From: Achromobacter insolitus
GTDB taxonomy: Bacteria; Pseudomonadota; Gammaproteobacteria; Burkholderiales; Burkholderiaceae_B
Assembly (NCBI RefSeq): GCF_002209555.1
Contig: NZ_NJIF01000007.1
Coordinates: forward strand, 62,001 to 126,000
Length of the DNA: 64,000 bases
Direction: 5' to 3'
The position numbers and the translations under genes were made by a program. Positions 45,246 to 53,593 of the stretch are shown piece by piece. Every line of letters begins with the position of its first letter. Positions within the stretch are counted from its first letter, which is position 1. The notes beneath the pieces were generated by a model, which ran no database searches, was not told the origin of the DNA, and saw only the letters and a list, made by a program, of their open reading frames with translations.

Positions 45246-45880
45246 GTTTTGTTCCTTGCCCGGTCCCAGGCCTGCGCCAGGTTGCGCGCCAGCGCCTCAC
45301 CGGTCTCGGTAGGCTCGCGGCGCACGCCACAGGCCGCCATGTCCACGGTGCGCAGCCCTGCATAGCCGCAAGGATTGATGCCGAGGAACGGCGCCAGGTC
45401 CATCTGCACGTTCAACGAAACGCCGTGATAGGCCCGGCCATTGCGGATCTTGATGCCAAGAGCTGCGATCTTGGCCAGCTCGCCGCCGTCCGGATCGGGC
45501 ACATAGACCCCTGGCGCACCAGGCTTGCGGCAGGCATCGGCCACCCCCATCTCGGCCAGCGTGTCGATGACCGCGCCCTCGAGCAGATTGACGTATTCCT
45601 TGACGTAGATGTCGGCGCGGCGCAGGTCGAACAGCGCATAGGCCATGACCTGGCCTGGACCGTGGTAGGTCACCTGTCCGCCGCGGTCGCAGTGGACGAT
45701 AGGGATATTGCCGGGGTTGAGCACGTGCTGGGGCAGGCCAGCCTGCCCCAGCGTATAGACGGGCGCATGCTCGCAGAGCCAGATCTCGTCAGGCGTATCG
45801 GCGCCGCGCAGATTGGTGTACGCCTGCATGTCGTGCCAGACCGACAGGTAGTCGGCCGGCCGCGCGAGCCACTTGATCAC
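45242..45880 (-). CDS. lipB: Lipoyl(octanoyl) transferase
   Basis: A 212-residue enzyme that moves octanoyl groups from acyl carrier protein to lipoyl domains, the substrate for LipA. Motifs are [21 protein letters not shown] (substrate pocket), the Lys in [18 protein letters not shown], and the catalytic Cys in INPCGYAG. It follows ybeD by 18 bases and is coupled to the Sel1 gene by an ATGA overlap. The dac-dat-ybeD-lipB order is conserved in relatives. Confidence 0.96.
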   Translation of the reverse strand: MIKWLARPADYLSVWHDMQAYTNLRGADTPDEIWLCEHAPVYTLGQAGLPQHVLNPGNIPIVHCDRGGQVTYHGPGQVMAYALFDLRRADIYVKEYVNLLEGAVIDTLAEMGVADACRKPGAPGVYVPDPDGGELAKIAALGIKIRNGRAYHGVSLNVQMDLAPFLGINPCGYAGLRTVDMAACGVRREPTETGEALARNLAQAWDRARNKT

Positions 45881-45898
45881 AGCAGTCCTGCTTTTGCG

Positions 45899-46174
45899 CT
45901 AGAGGACGATGGACACCATCGGGTGGCCGTGCAGTGCACGGTAGAGCGCGTCCAGCTGCTCGCGCGAGGTCGCACGCACCGTGAAGGTCAGGCCCATGTA
46001 GTTGCCGCCCTTGCTGGGCCGCATCTCCACCGTGGCGGCGTCGAATTCGGGATCGAATTGCAGCACGACTTCGGTCAGCGTCTGCGCGAACTCAGGATGC
46101 TGCTTGCCCATGACCTTGATGGGAAAGTCGCTGGGATATTCGATGAGGGATTCTTCGGGCGGGATTTGTTGCAT
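45899..46174 (-). CDS. ybeD: YbeD/DUF493 family protein
   Basis: A 91-residue protein of the DUF493 (YbeD) family with a ferredoxin-like fold resembling an ACT domain. Family segments are LIEYPSDFPIKVMGK, RPSKGGNYMGLTFTVRATSREQLDALY and HPMVSIVL. ATG 46174 gives the usual length; the frame reaches 46291 without support. It is regularly found upstream of lipB, as here. A regulatory or lipoylation-related role is suspected from neighbourhood, not shown. Confidence 0.9.
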   Translation of the reverse strand: MQQIPPEESLIEYPSDFPIKVMGKQHPEFAQTLTEVVLQFDPEFDAATVEMRPSKGGNYMGLTFTVRATSREQLDALYRALHGHPMVSIVL

Positions 46175-46335
46175 GATGTGCCTATATGGTGTTGCCCCCC
46201 AGGGCGCGGCCACCGCTCGATTTGCACCCAAGGGTGTCTGCCACGGGGCGGCCAGATCCTGTTTATATGGGGGCAAACCGCCAGCTGGCAAGGCCGCCGG
46301 GGCGGCCCCGCGGGAGCCGCCCGGTGACGCCGGAC

Positions 46336-47202
46336 TTAAAGCGCGGCGATGCGGGCATCATAACCCGCCCGCAATTGCGCAAAAACAGGGCCGGGCTTGC
46401 CCGAGCCCACCGGCTTGCCGTCCAGCGACACGATGGCCAGCACTTCCTTGGTGGCCGAGGACAGCATGAGCTCGTCCGCCTGTTCTACCTCTTGCTGCGA
46501 GATGGGACGCGACTCGAACGGGATGCCGGCCTCGGCGGCCAGCTCGCCCAGCAAGCCGTAGCGGATGCCTTCCAGGATCAGGTTGTTCTTGGGCGGCGCC
46601 AATAGCTTGCCGCCGGAAACCACCCAGATATTGGTGGACGAGCCTTCCGTCAGATAGCCGTCGCGGAACTGCACCACTTCGTCGACCTGCGCATCAACCG
46701 CCTGCTGCTTGGCCAGCACGTTGCCCAACAGGGAAACCGACTTGATCTCGCAGTGCAGCCAGCGTTCGTCGGGAATGCTGATGGCGGCGAGGCCACGCTC
46801 GCGCTGCGCGGCTGGCGGCGGCGCCCAGGCCGAGATCATGCCGAAAACCGTCGGTGCGACGGGAGTCGAGGGGAACTGGTGGTCGCGCTTGGCTACGCCG
46901 CGCGTCACCTGCAGGTAGACGATGCAGGTTTCCAGGTTGGTTCGCGCCAGCAGCTGCTGGATCAGGTCGATCCAGCCTTCGCGGTCGAAGGGCTGGGCAA
47001 TCCGCAAGGCAGCCAGGCTGCGGTCCAGACGGTTGAGGTGTTCGGCCATGCGGAATGCATTGCCTTGGTACACGGGGACGACTTCGTAAATGCCGTCGCC
47101 GAAAATGAAGCCGCGGTCGAGGACGGAGACCTTGGCCTCGTCCACGCGCAGGAACTCACCGTTGAGATACACCTGGCTTTCGCCCGGCACGCCCGGAATC
47201 AT
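46336..47202 (-). CDS. dat: D-amino acid aminotransferase (class IV)
   Basis: A 288-residue PLP enzyme of fold type IV. VSVLDRGFIFGDGIYEVVPVY near the N-terminus, the PLP Lys in CEIKSVSLLGN, and the cofactor-binding TEGSSTNIW are diagnostic. The SVLDRGF/GDGIYE pattern favours D-alanine aminotransferase over IlvE. AGGAG lies six bases before ATG 47202; the frame extends to 47277. It follows the D,D-carboxypeptidase gene, which releases D-alanine, so a role in D-Ala turnover makes sense. Confidence 0.9.
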   Translation of the reverse strand: MIPGVPGESQVYLNGEFLRVDEAKVSVLDRGFIFGDGIYEVVPVYQGNAFRMAEHLNRLDRSLAALRIAQPFDREGWIDLIQQLLARTNLETCIVYLQVTRGVAKRDHQFPSTPVAPTVFGMISAWAPPPAAQRERGLAAISIPDERWLHCEIKSVSLLGNVLAKQQAVDAQVDEVVQFRDGYLTEGSSTNIWVVSGGKLLAPPKNNLILEGIRYGLLGELAAEAGIPFESRPISQQEVEQADELMLSSATKEVLAIVSLDGKPVGSGKPGPVFAQLRAGYDARIAAL

Positions 47203-47331
47203 GAGGCACTCCTGAGTATGAAATGGATAGGGACGAACCGCCCGGCCCGTCCCGTGAATAGAGCACGGGCGTTTCATGCGAAACGCCCGTTGCTAGCTTA
47301 CACCCGCGACCGCGCCTGCGGCGCGGCGGGA

Positions 47332-48597
47332 TTATTCGAACCAGCGCTTGACGGTATCGACCATGCGGCCGAAGAAGCCAGCGCGTTCGACCGCGTCCTG
47401 CACCACCAACGGCTCGGTGCGCAGCACCTTGCCGTCCAGCGTGAACTGCAGCGTGCCGACTTGCTGGCCCTTGGCCAGCGGGGCGATCAGCGGATCCGTG
47501 CGCTGAGCCACCGGCTTGAGGTCGCCGGCCTTGCCGCGCGGCACCGCGATCGACACCGGGTTGGGCGGACCGAGCTTGACGTTTTCAGCCGTGCCTTCCC
47601 AGACGCGGGCATCGATGCCGGGCTGGCTCTTGTCGAACAGCTTCACCGTGTCGAAGTTCTGGAAGCTCCAGTTCAGCAGCTTCAGGCTTTCCTCGGCACG
47701 GGTGGCCTCGCTGTCGGTACCCACCACGACCACCAGGATGCGGCGGTCGCCGCGCACCGCGGTCGACACCAGGCAATAGCCGGCCGAATCGGTATGGCCG
47801 GTCTTCATGCCGTCCACCGAGGGATCGGCCCACAGCAGGCGATTGCGGTTGGGCTGCGTGATCTTGTTGTAGGTGTAGCTCTTCTGCTTGTAGTAGTGGA
47901 AGTGGTCCGGGTGATCGGTGATCAGATGCGAAGACAGGATGGCCAGGTCGCGCGTGGAGGTCATGTGCTGCGGATCGGGCAGGCCGGTCGCGTTCATGAA
48001 GTGCGTGTTGCGCATGCCCAGGCGCTCGGCTTCCTGGTTCATCAGCGAGGCGAACGAGGCCTCGCTGCCGCCCACGGCCTCGGCCAGGGCCACCGACGCG
48101 TCGTTGCCGGACTGCACGATCATGCCTTGGTTCAGTTCGTCGACAGTGACCGGCTTGCGCGGTTCGATGAACATGCGCGAACCGCCCGTGCGCCAGGCGC
48201 GCTCGGAGACCGGCACGGTCTGCTCCAGCGTCAGGCGCTTTTCATCCAGCGCGTTGAACACGACGTAGGCCGTCATGATCTTGGTGAGCGAGGCAGGCTC
48301 TACCTTCATGTCCGGGTTGGAAGCCGCCAGGGTCTGGCCGCTGTTCACGTCCATCACGATCCAGGCCTTGGCCGCGATCGTGGGGGCCGGCACGGCCGAT
48401 ACGTCGCCCACCGGCACCACCGCCGACGCATTCGGAGCCGGGGCCGCGGCACCGGCGGCTGCGGCGGGCGCCGCGGCCGGAGCCTGCTGCGCCCAGACCG
48501 GCATCGAAGCTGCCAGCATGGCCGACAGCACCGCACCTGACAGCAGGCGGCGGGTAAAGACAACGGGGGAGTGAGCGGAGTAAGGCAAATTCTTCAT
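47332..48597 (-). CDS. dacC: D-alanyl-D-alanine carboxypeptidase (PBP5/6 type)
   Basis: A 421-residue penicillin-binding protein that trims the terminal D-Ala from peptidoglycan stems. It has a signal peptide (ending PVWA) and an Ala/Pro-rich linker. The active-site motifs are ASLTKIMT (SxxK), SGND (SxN) and KTGHT (KTG). The C-terminus VDTVKRWFE is an amphipathic membrane anchor. It heads the dat-ybeD-lipB-Sel1 run. ATG 48597 begins MKNLPYS; the frame reaches 48651. Symbol dacC is used in the sense of this PBP5/6 class. Confidence 0.92.
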   Translation of the reverse strand: MKNLPYSAHSPVVFTRRLLSGAVLSAMLAASMPVWAQQAPAAAPAAAAGAAAPAPNASAVVPVGDVSAVPAPTIAAKAWIVMDVNSGQTLAASNPDMKVEPASLTKIMTAYVVFNALDEKRLTLEQTVPVSERAWRTGGSRMFIEPRKPVTVDELNQGMIVQSGNDASVALAEAVGGSEASFASLMNQEAERLGMRNTHFMNATGLPDPQHMTSTRDLAILSSHLITDHPDHFHYYKQKSYTYNKITQPNRNRLLWADPSVDGMKTGHTDSAGYCLVSTAVRGDRRILVVVVGTDSEATRAEESLKLLNWSFQNFDTVKLFDKSQPGIDARVWEGTAENVKLGPPNPVSIAVPRGKAGDLKPVAQRTDPLIAPLAKGQQVGTLQFTLDGKVLRTEPLVVQDAVERAGFFGRMVDTVKRWFE

Positions 48598-48650
48598 CGG
48601 CAACGTGGGTCCAGTAATGACGCCCGCCGGCGCGGGGCAAGTGGCTGACA

Positions 48651-48656
48651 ATTATA
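48651..48656 (-). promoter_or_regulatory. Candidate -10 box upstream of dacC
   Basis: A perfect TATAAT on the minus strand, 54 bases ahead of the dacC start codon, in the 155-base gap between dacC and the GlxA-type regulator. The -35 area 17 bp upstream (GGGACC-like) is weak. Confidence 0.4.
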
Positions 48657-48752
48657 GGCAGTCGATCAGACCGGTCCCGCCCGCCCGGGGTTCCCCTGCA
48701 ACTAAAACATGCAACCTGATGCAACCTTCGAGCCTTGGCGCCGTGAATAACA

Positions 48753-49718
48753 TCAATCGGGATTGTCGCCGTGATGCCGGCGATACACGGCCGGCGAAAC
48801 GCCCACGTGCTTGACGAAGGCGCGACGCAAGGTGTCGACGTTGGCGAAGCCGCATTGCGCCGCGACTTGCTTGGGCGTTGCGGCGCCACCCTCCAGCAAC
48901 GCACGGGCCGCGGCGATGCGGGTCAGCTCGACCCACGCGGCAGGAGTGATGCCCACCTCGGCATGGAACAGCCGCGCAAAGTGCCTGGAACTCAGCCCCG
49001 CATGATCGGCCAGCGCTTCCACCGACAGCGGCATACCGGGATTGCTGGCGACCCAGCGCTGGACTTCCTGCAGCGCCGAGCGTCCGACCGGTCCGGCTTG
49101 TCCCTTGCGGCTGAATTGCAGTTGTCCGCCGGGCCGCTTGAAGAACATCACCAGCTGGGAAGCGACGCTGGCAGCCAATTCCCGCCCCAGGTCTTCCTCG
49201 ACCAAGGACAACGCCAGATCCAGGCCCGCCGTCACGCCGGCCGAGGTACGCACCTTGCCGTCGCGCACATGCAGGGCATCCTCCTCGACGGTCACCTTGG
49301 GATAGGCCTCGCGCAGCCGCGAGGCCGCGTTCCAATGGGTAGTCACCCGCCGGCCGTCCAGCAGGCCTGCCGCAGCCAGCATGAACGCGCCGGTACACAC
49401 CGAGCCATAGCGCCTGGCGCCTTTGGCCGTCGCGCGCAGCCATCGCATGGCGGAGTTGCTGAGCACGGCGCCGGCCGCTTGCGGCGTGCCGGCCACAAGC
49501 AGGGTATCGAAACGGGGAGCCGGATCGCCCACCGCCATGTCGGGCAACAGGCGCGCGCCAGACGAACAGCGGATGGGACCGGCCTCGTAGCCCACCACGC
49601 GCAACGCGTACAGCTCACGTCCTAGCTCGGCATTGGCCTGGGCGAACACATCCAGGGGTCCGGAGACGTCGAGCATCTGCACGCCGGGCAGCGCAAGAAT
49701 GGCAATGGTCTTGGTCAT
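48753..49718 (-). CDS. GlxA-type AraC regulator (DJ-1/PfpI domain + AraC HTH)
   Basis: A 321-residue regulator. Residues about 1-175 form a DJ-1/PfpI-like domain (IAILALPGVQMLDVSGPLDVF, with SVCTGAFMLAAAGLL where the family nucleophile Cys sits). About 215-315 is the AraC double HTH (LSVEALADHAGLSSRHFARLFHAEVGITPAAW). ATG 49718 starts MTKTIAI. It is transcribed away from an HD-domain hydrolase gene across a short gap, so it is likely to regulate that gene. Effector unknown. Confidence 0.9.
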   Translation of the reverse strand: MTKTIAILALPGVQMLDVSGPLDVFAQANAELGRELYALRVVGYEAGPIRCSSGARLLPDMAVGDPAPRFDTLLVAGTPQAAGAVLSNSAMRWLRATAKGARRYGSVCTGAFMLAAAGLLDGRRVTTHWNAASRLREAYPKVTVEEDALHVRDGKVRTSAGVTAGLDLALSLVEEDLGRELAASVASQLVMFFKRPGGQLQFSRKGQAGPVGRSALQEVQRWVASNPGMPLSVEALADHAGLSSRHFARLFHAEVGITPAAWVELTRIAAARALLEGGAATPKQVAAQCGFANVDTLRRAFVKHVGVSPAVYRRHHGDNPD

Positions 49719-49849
49719 GACAGGAGCGCCTTGCCGCCAAGCGTCGCGAAATCGCATGTTTTGGCGGAATTTGGCGTATTACGACAATTGAAGCCATTCT
49801 AGTGCGGCGGGAGAATTTATCGACCTCTCCCCTTCCAAGGACTCCCGCC

Positions 49850-50491
49850 ATGAATCCAGTCATCGACGGCATTCAGATTCCCGACAGCAAACTCGCCCGC
49901 GAGATCACAGAGCTGGTACGCGACACCGCCACGCCGCTGCTCTTTCATCATTCCAGCCGGGTCTATTACTTCGGCGCCCTGGCCGGCAAACGCCGCGGGC
50001 TGGCATTCGACCCGGAACTGCTTTATTGCGGCTGCATGTTCCACGACATGGGCCTGACGCATCAGCACGGCAGCGACTGCTGCCGCTTCGAAGTGGACGG
50101 CGCGAACGCCGCCCGCGATTTCCTGAAAAGCCGCGGCATTTCACAGCAGGACATCGATCTGGTGTGGACTGCCATTGCGCTGCACACAACCCCGGGCATT
50201 CCGGAGTTCATGCATCCCGTCATCGCGCTGGTTACGGCGGGCGTGGAAATGGACGTGCTGGGCTTGACCTATGGCGAATACGGCGATGCCCAGCGCGAAG
50301 CGGTGGTGGCGGCGCATCCGCGCGGGCCCCGCTTCAAGGAGGAAATCATTCAAGCCTTCTACGACGGTATCAAGCACAAGCCGCAGACGACGTTCGGCAA
50401 CGTCAAGGCGGATGTCATTGCCGACAAGGAGCCCGCCTTCAGGCCCGGCAACTTCTGCAGCGTGATCCGCGGCTCGCGCTGGCCCGGCTGA
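49850..50491 (+). CDS. HD-domain hydrolase (cyanamide hydratase-like)
   Basis: A 213-residue metal-dependent HD-domain protein. Metal ligands are expected at the His in LFHHSSRVYYFG, the HD of MFHDMGL, the His in IALHTTPG, and the final Asp. The arrangement resembles cyanamide hydratase-like and other small HD hydrolases rather than nucleotide HD proteins. AAGGA lies eleven bases before ATG 49850. It is divergent from a GlxA-type AraC regulator. Substrate unknown; a nitrile, cyanamide or small amide is a guess from similarity. Confidence 0.82.
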   Translation: MNPVIDGIQIPDSKLAREITELVRDTATPLLFHHSSRVYYFGALAGKRRGLAFDPELLYCGCMFHDMGLTHQHGSDCCRFEVDGANAARDFLKSRGISQQDIDLVWTAIALHTTPGIPEFMHPVIALVTAGVEMDVLGLTYGEYGDAQREAVVAAHPRGPRFKEEIIQAFYDGIKHKPQTTFGNVKADVIADKEPAFRPGNFCSVIRGSRWPG

Positions 50492-50524
50492 AGCCGCTCG
50501 CGCCGCGACAGCGGCGCTTACGCT

Positions 50525-51178
50525 TCAATCCAGCGCAACCTTCAGCCGCGCCTGCACCAGTTGGCGCAGCACCAGCAGCTTGCCATGGAAAAAGTGCGAT
50601 GCGCCCGGCACCACCACGACGGGAATGGAACGCGGGCGCGCCCAGTCCATGGCCTCGGACAGCGGCACCACCTCGTCTTCCTCGCCATGCACCATCAGCG
50701 TGTCGTCCGGCACCTGTACTTCGTGCGACTGGAAACGGTTCACGGCCGGGCCCATCAGCATCAAGGCGGAAGGCAGGACGGCGTCGCCCTGCTCTGCCAG
50801 CGCCGCATAAGTTTGCGCCGCAACCGCCGTGCCAAACGAAAAACCGGCCAGCACCCATGGCGCCTGGGCCAGATCGGGGTGCAGTTCACGCATCTGCGCC
50901 ACCACCGCCAACATGTCCTGGGTCTCGCCCACGGACTTGTCGAACGTGCCTTCGGACTGTCCGACCCCGCGGAAATTGGGGCGCACGGCTACCAGGCCGT
51001 GCTGCACGCAGGCGCGCGACAAGGTCGTGACCACCTTGTTCTCGCGCGCACCGCCCTGCAGCGGATGCGGATGCAGGACCAGCGCCCAGCCTCGCGGCGT
51101 GCCCGCGGGCCAATCCACGGCGCAATCGATGCGGCCGGCGGCTCCAGTGAATGCGTGGGTTTCAGTGCGTGCGGACAT
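50525..51178 (-). CDS. Alpha/beta-hydrolase family protein (COG2945-like)
   Basis: A 217-residue alpha/beta hydrolase. HPHPLQGGARENKVVTTLSRA, VRPNFRGVGQSEGTFD, the nucleophile elbow AGFSFGTAVA (Ser) and the acid/base residues in HGEEDEVVPL and PGASHFFHG are visible. The group resembles COG2945/YfhR-like esterases of unknown substrate. It follows the MCE lipid-transport operon on the same strand after 33 bases, but no functional link is known. Confidence 0.85.
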   Translation of the reverse strand: MSARTETHAFTGAAGRIDCAVDWPAGTPRGWALVLHPHPLQGGARENKVVTTLSRACVQHGLVAVRPNFRGVGQSEGTFDKSVGETQDMLAVVAQMRELHPDLAQAPWVLAGFSFGTAVAAQTYAALAEQGDAVLPSALMLMGPAVNRFQSHEVQVPDDTLMVHGEEDEVVPLSEAMDWARPRSIPVVVVPGASHFFHGKLLVLRQLVQARLKVALD

Positions 51179-51211
51179 GGCGAGACTCGGAATGCGGGAA
51201 AAATAGCGATG

Positions 51212-51814
51212 TTAACCGCCCGGTCGGGGCGTGGGCTTGAGGGTCGTGGCCAGCCACTGTGCCAATTGGTCGGCAGCCTCGTCCGTCGCTTGACGCAACG
51301 CCGCGACCCCGCCTTGCGCGTCCTGCGTGGGAGCGGGCGCCTGCGTCGCGATACGCGTCTGGCCCAGCACGTTGCGGCCGCTGAGCAAGACCGCTTGCAG
51401 CACCACGCGGCCTTCGCTGGCCTGGCCATCGGGCGCAAAAACCTGCTCGAACTGGGACAGGGACACCTGCAGCTGCGGCGTCTGGAGGGTGACGCGTTCG
51501 TCCAGCACGGGCCCCTGGCGCGACAACCGCTCCGTGAGTCTCTGACGCACCAGGTCCGCCGGCGGCGACGCCCAGCGATAGCCGGCATAGGCCTTGGGCG
51601 CGGCGCTATCGCCCACGCGCCAGATCACCCCGGTATCAGACAGGCTGGGCACGGCCTGGAAAACCAGCGCGACCGTGTCGCGGGCAGGCAATGCCGGCAC
51701 CGGACGGGAATCCAGGCCCAGGTCGAACACCGAGGGCGGGGCAGCCACGCGGCCAATGCCGCATCCGGCCAAAGCCAGCGTCAGGATAAGAACGGCGCTA
51801 CGCATCTTCATCAT
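51212..51814 (-). CDS. ABC-type transport auxiliary lipoprotein (PqiC-like)
   Basis: A 200-residue outer-membrane-directed lipoprotein. The signal peptide ends in the lipobox LAGC, with Cys at about 18. A PqiC/DUF330-like domain follows (VFDLG..., ALVFQAVPSLSDTGVIWR). It is the fourth gene of an MCE lipid-transport operon; its ATG overlaps the mlaD-type stop. It probably anchors the MCE complex at the outer membrane, as PqiC does. Confidence 0.87.
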   Translation of the reverse strand: MMKMRSAVLILTLALAGCGIGRVAAPPSVFDLGLDSRPVPALPARDTVALVFQAVPSLSDTGVIWRVGDSAAPKAYAGYRWASPPADLVRQRLTERLSRQGPVLDERVTLQTPQLQVSLSQFEQVFAPDGQASEGRVVLQAVLLSGRNVLGQTRIATQAPAPTQDAQGGVAALRQATDEAADQLAQWLATTLKPTPRPGG

Positions 51815-52767
51815 TTGGACGATCTCCCGAAGCCTGCAAAGCCGGCCTCGCCGGGTCCGGGCTCGCGGGGCGCCGGGCCGAACAGGAACGATTGCGGCGT
51901 GTTGTCCACACGGCGCAGGGTAACGGTCGCGCCTCGCGCGGCCGCGCTGACATTGGTGGCCATGCTGGTGATCGCCGGCAGGGTTTCGCCATCCAGCCGC
52001 GCGGCGGCCAGGGCGATGTCATTGAGGCTGCTGGTAGCGGCGGACAAGGGCCCGTCGGGCGCATTCAGCCGCGCCAGCGACTGGCGGGCCTGCTCGGCCA
52101 GGTCGGCGACTTCGCGCGCCGCGCGGTCGGCCTGGCGCGAAGTCTTGCCCAGCGAATCCATCAGAGGCCCAAGCTTGGCCAGCGTGGGCGCCAGATCCCG
52201 GCTGGCGTCCCTGAGCGATTGGGTGATGTCGGTGGCGTTCTGCAGGCTGGCGGTAAGCGCCTGCACGTTCTGCTCGCTCAGCACGCGCCGAAGCTGTTCG
52301 GTGACTTCTTCCACGTTCGAGATCAGCTTGCCGCCGCGCTGCTCGATGCGATCAAGAAAGCCGGGGCGCAGCGGAATGGCGGCGGGGTGCGCGGCCGACG
52401 ACGCCAGCCGCTTCGTCGAGGTGCCGTCGTCGCGCAATTCCACGTTGGACATGCCCGTCACACCCTGCACGCCCAGCTCGGCCCAGGTCGATTCGGTGAT
52501 CGGCGTATTCGGCGCAACGCCGATGCGGATGCGCACCTGCCCGGGCTTGTCCGGGTTCAGGGCCAGCGACTGCACCTTGCCCACCGGCACACCCTGATAG
52601 CGCACCGTGGACTGCGGATTCAGGCCGCTGACGGCGGTGGCGGAGATGATTTCGTATGGCTGCAGTTGGGTCCGGTCCCGTCCGATCCAGACGGCCACCA
52701 GCGCGGCGGCGGCCAGCAGGACCAGCGTGAAGATGCCGGCCATGAGCGCATGACTACGGTTTTCCAT
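51811..52767 (-). CDS. MlaD/MCE-domain protein
   Basis: A 318-residue MCE protein. One N-terminal membrane helix (about 6-28, LMAGIFTLVLLAAAALVAVWIG) is followed by an MCE domain (NPQSTVRYQGVPVGKVQSLALNPDKPGQVRIRIG, residues about 45-125). A long helical tail (about 150-300) has Ser/Leu-rich heptad-like repeats. It is the substrate-binding, periplasm-spanning part of a lipid ABC transporter. It overlaps the ATPase gene by 14 bases and the lipoprotein gene by four. Confidence 0.92.
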   Translation of the reverse strand: MENRSHALMAGIFTLVLLAAAALVAVWIGRDRTQLQPYEIISATAVSGLNPQSTVRYQGVPVGKVQSLALNPDKPGQVRIRIGVAPNTPITESTWAELGVQGVTGMSNVELRDDGTSTKRLASSAAHPAAIPLRPGFLDRIEQRGGKLISNVEEVTEQLRRVLSEQNVQALTASLQNATDITQSLRDASRDLAPTLAKLGPLMDSLGKTSRQADRAAREVADLAEQARQSLARLNAPDGPLSAATSSLNDIALAAARLDGETLPAITSMATNVSAAARGATVTLRRVDNTPQSFLFGPAPREPGPGEAGFAGFGRSSK

Positions 52768-53593
52768 GATGCAATCCCTTCGGCGCCAGATCCCCGAGCG
52801 CGCGCAGGCCGCGCTCGCCAAGGAAGAACGTGTGAATGAACGGGTGATCGACCTTCAATACTTCCGGCACCGTGTCACACACGATCACCCGTTTGTCCGC
52901 GAGCACGGCGACGCGCGTGGCCAACGCCAACAGCGTGTCCAGGTCGTGCGTCACCATGACGACGGTAAATCCCAATTGCCGGTGCAGACTGCGCACCAGA
53001 TCCACGAATTCGTCGGACCGCAGCGGATCCAGGCCGGCCGTGGGTTCGTCCAGGAACAGCAGTTCCGGATCCAGCGACAGCGCACGCGCCAGCGCCACGC
53101 GCTTGACCATGCCGCCCGACAGATCCGAAGGCCGTTTGTCGGCGTCGCGGGCCGACAGGCCCACCATGGCCAATCGGCACATGACGACGTCGCGCACCAG
53201 GTCTTCCGGCACCGTGCGCAACTCCCGCAGCGGCAAGGCCACATTGTCGAACACCGACAGCGCGGAAAACAACGCCCCCGCCTGGAACAGCATGCCCCAG
53301 CGGTAGGACAGCCGCCGGCGCTCGGCCGGCGTCAGCTCGAACAGCGAATGGCCCAGCACCCGCACCGTGCCGGCGGCGGGCTGGTCCAACCCGATGATCT
53401 GCCGCAGGAGCACCGTCTTGCCCGTCCCCGAGCCCCCCACCAACACGAGGATCTCGCCCGGAAAGACGGTCAGGTCCAGGTTGTCGTGCACCACGTGATC
53501 GCCGAATGCGGTGCGCAACCCGCGCACCGTGATGACGGGCTCTACGGTGACCCCGTCCTCCACGAACAGCTTGTGCTGGGTGGCGCTGTTCAT
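52754..53593 (-). CDS. Lipid-transport ABC ATPase (MlaF-like)
   Basis: A 279-residue ATPase of the MlaF/Ttg2A type. Walker A is GGSGTGKTVLL, the signature LSGGMVKRVALARAL, Walker B LLFLDEPTAGLDP and the H-loop MVTHDLDT. The GGSGTGKT and SGGMVKR forms are specific to MCE-type ATPases. ATG 53593 shares one base with the permease stop; its stop overlaps the MCE gene. It energises the permease encoded upstream. Confidence 0.93.
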   Translation of the reverse strand: MNSATQHKLFVEDGVTVEPVITVRGLRTAFGDHVVHDNLDLTVFPGEILVLVGGSGTGKTVLLRQIIGLDQPAAGTVRVLGHSLFELTPAERRRLSYRWGMLFQAGALFSALSVFDNVALPLRELRTVPEDLVRDVVMCRLAMVGLSARDADKRPSDLSGGMVKRVALARALSLDPELLFLDEPTAGLDPLRSDEFVDLVRSLHRQLGFTVVMVTHDLDTLLALATRVAVLADKRVIVCDTVPEVLKVDHPFIHTFFLGERGLRALGDLAPKGLHHGKP

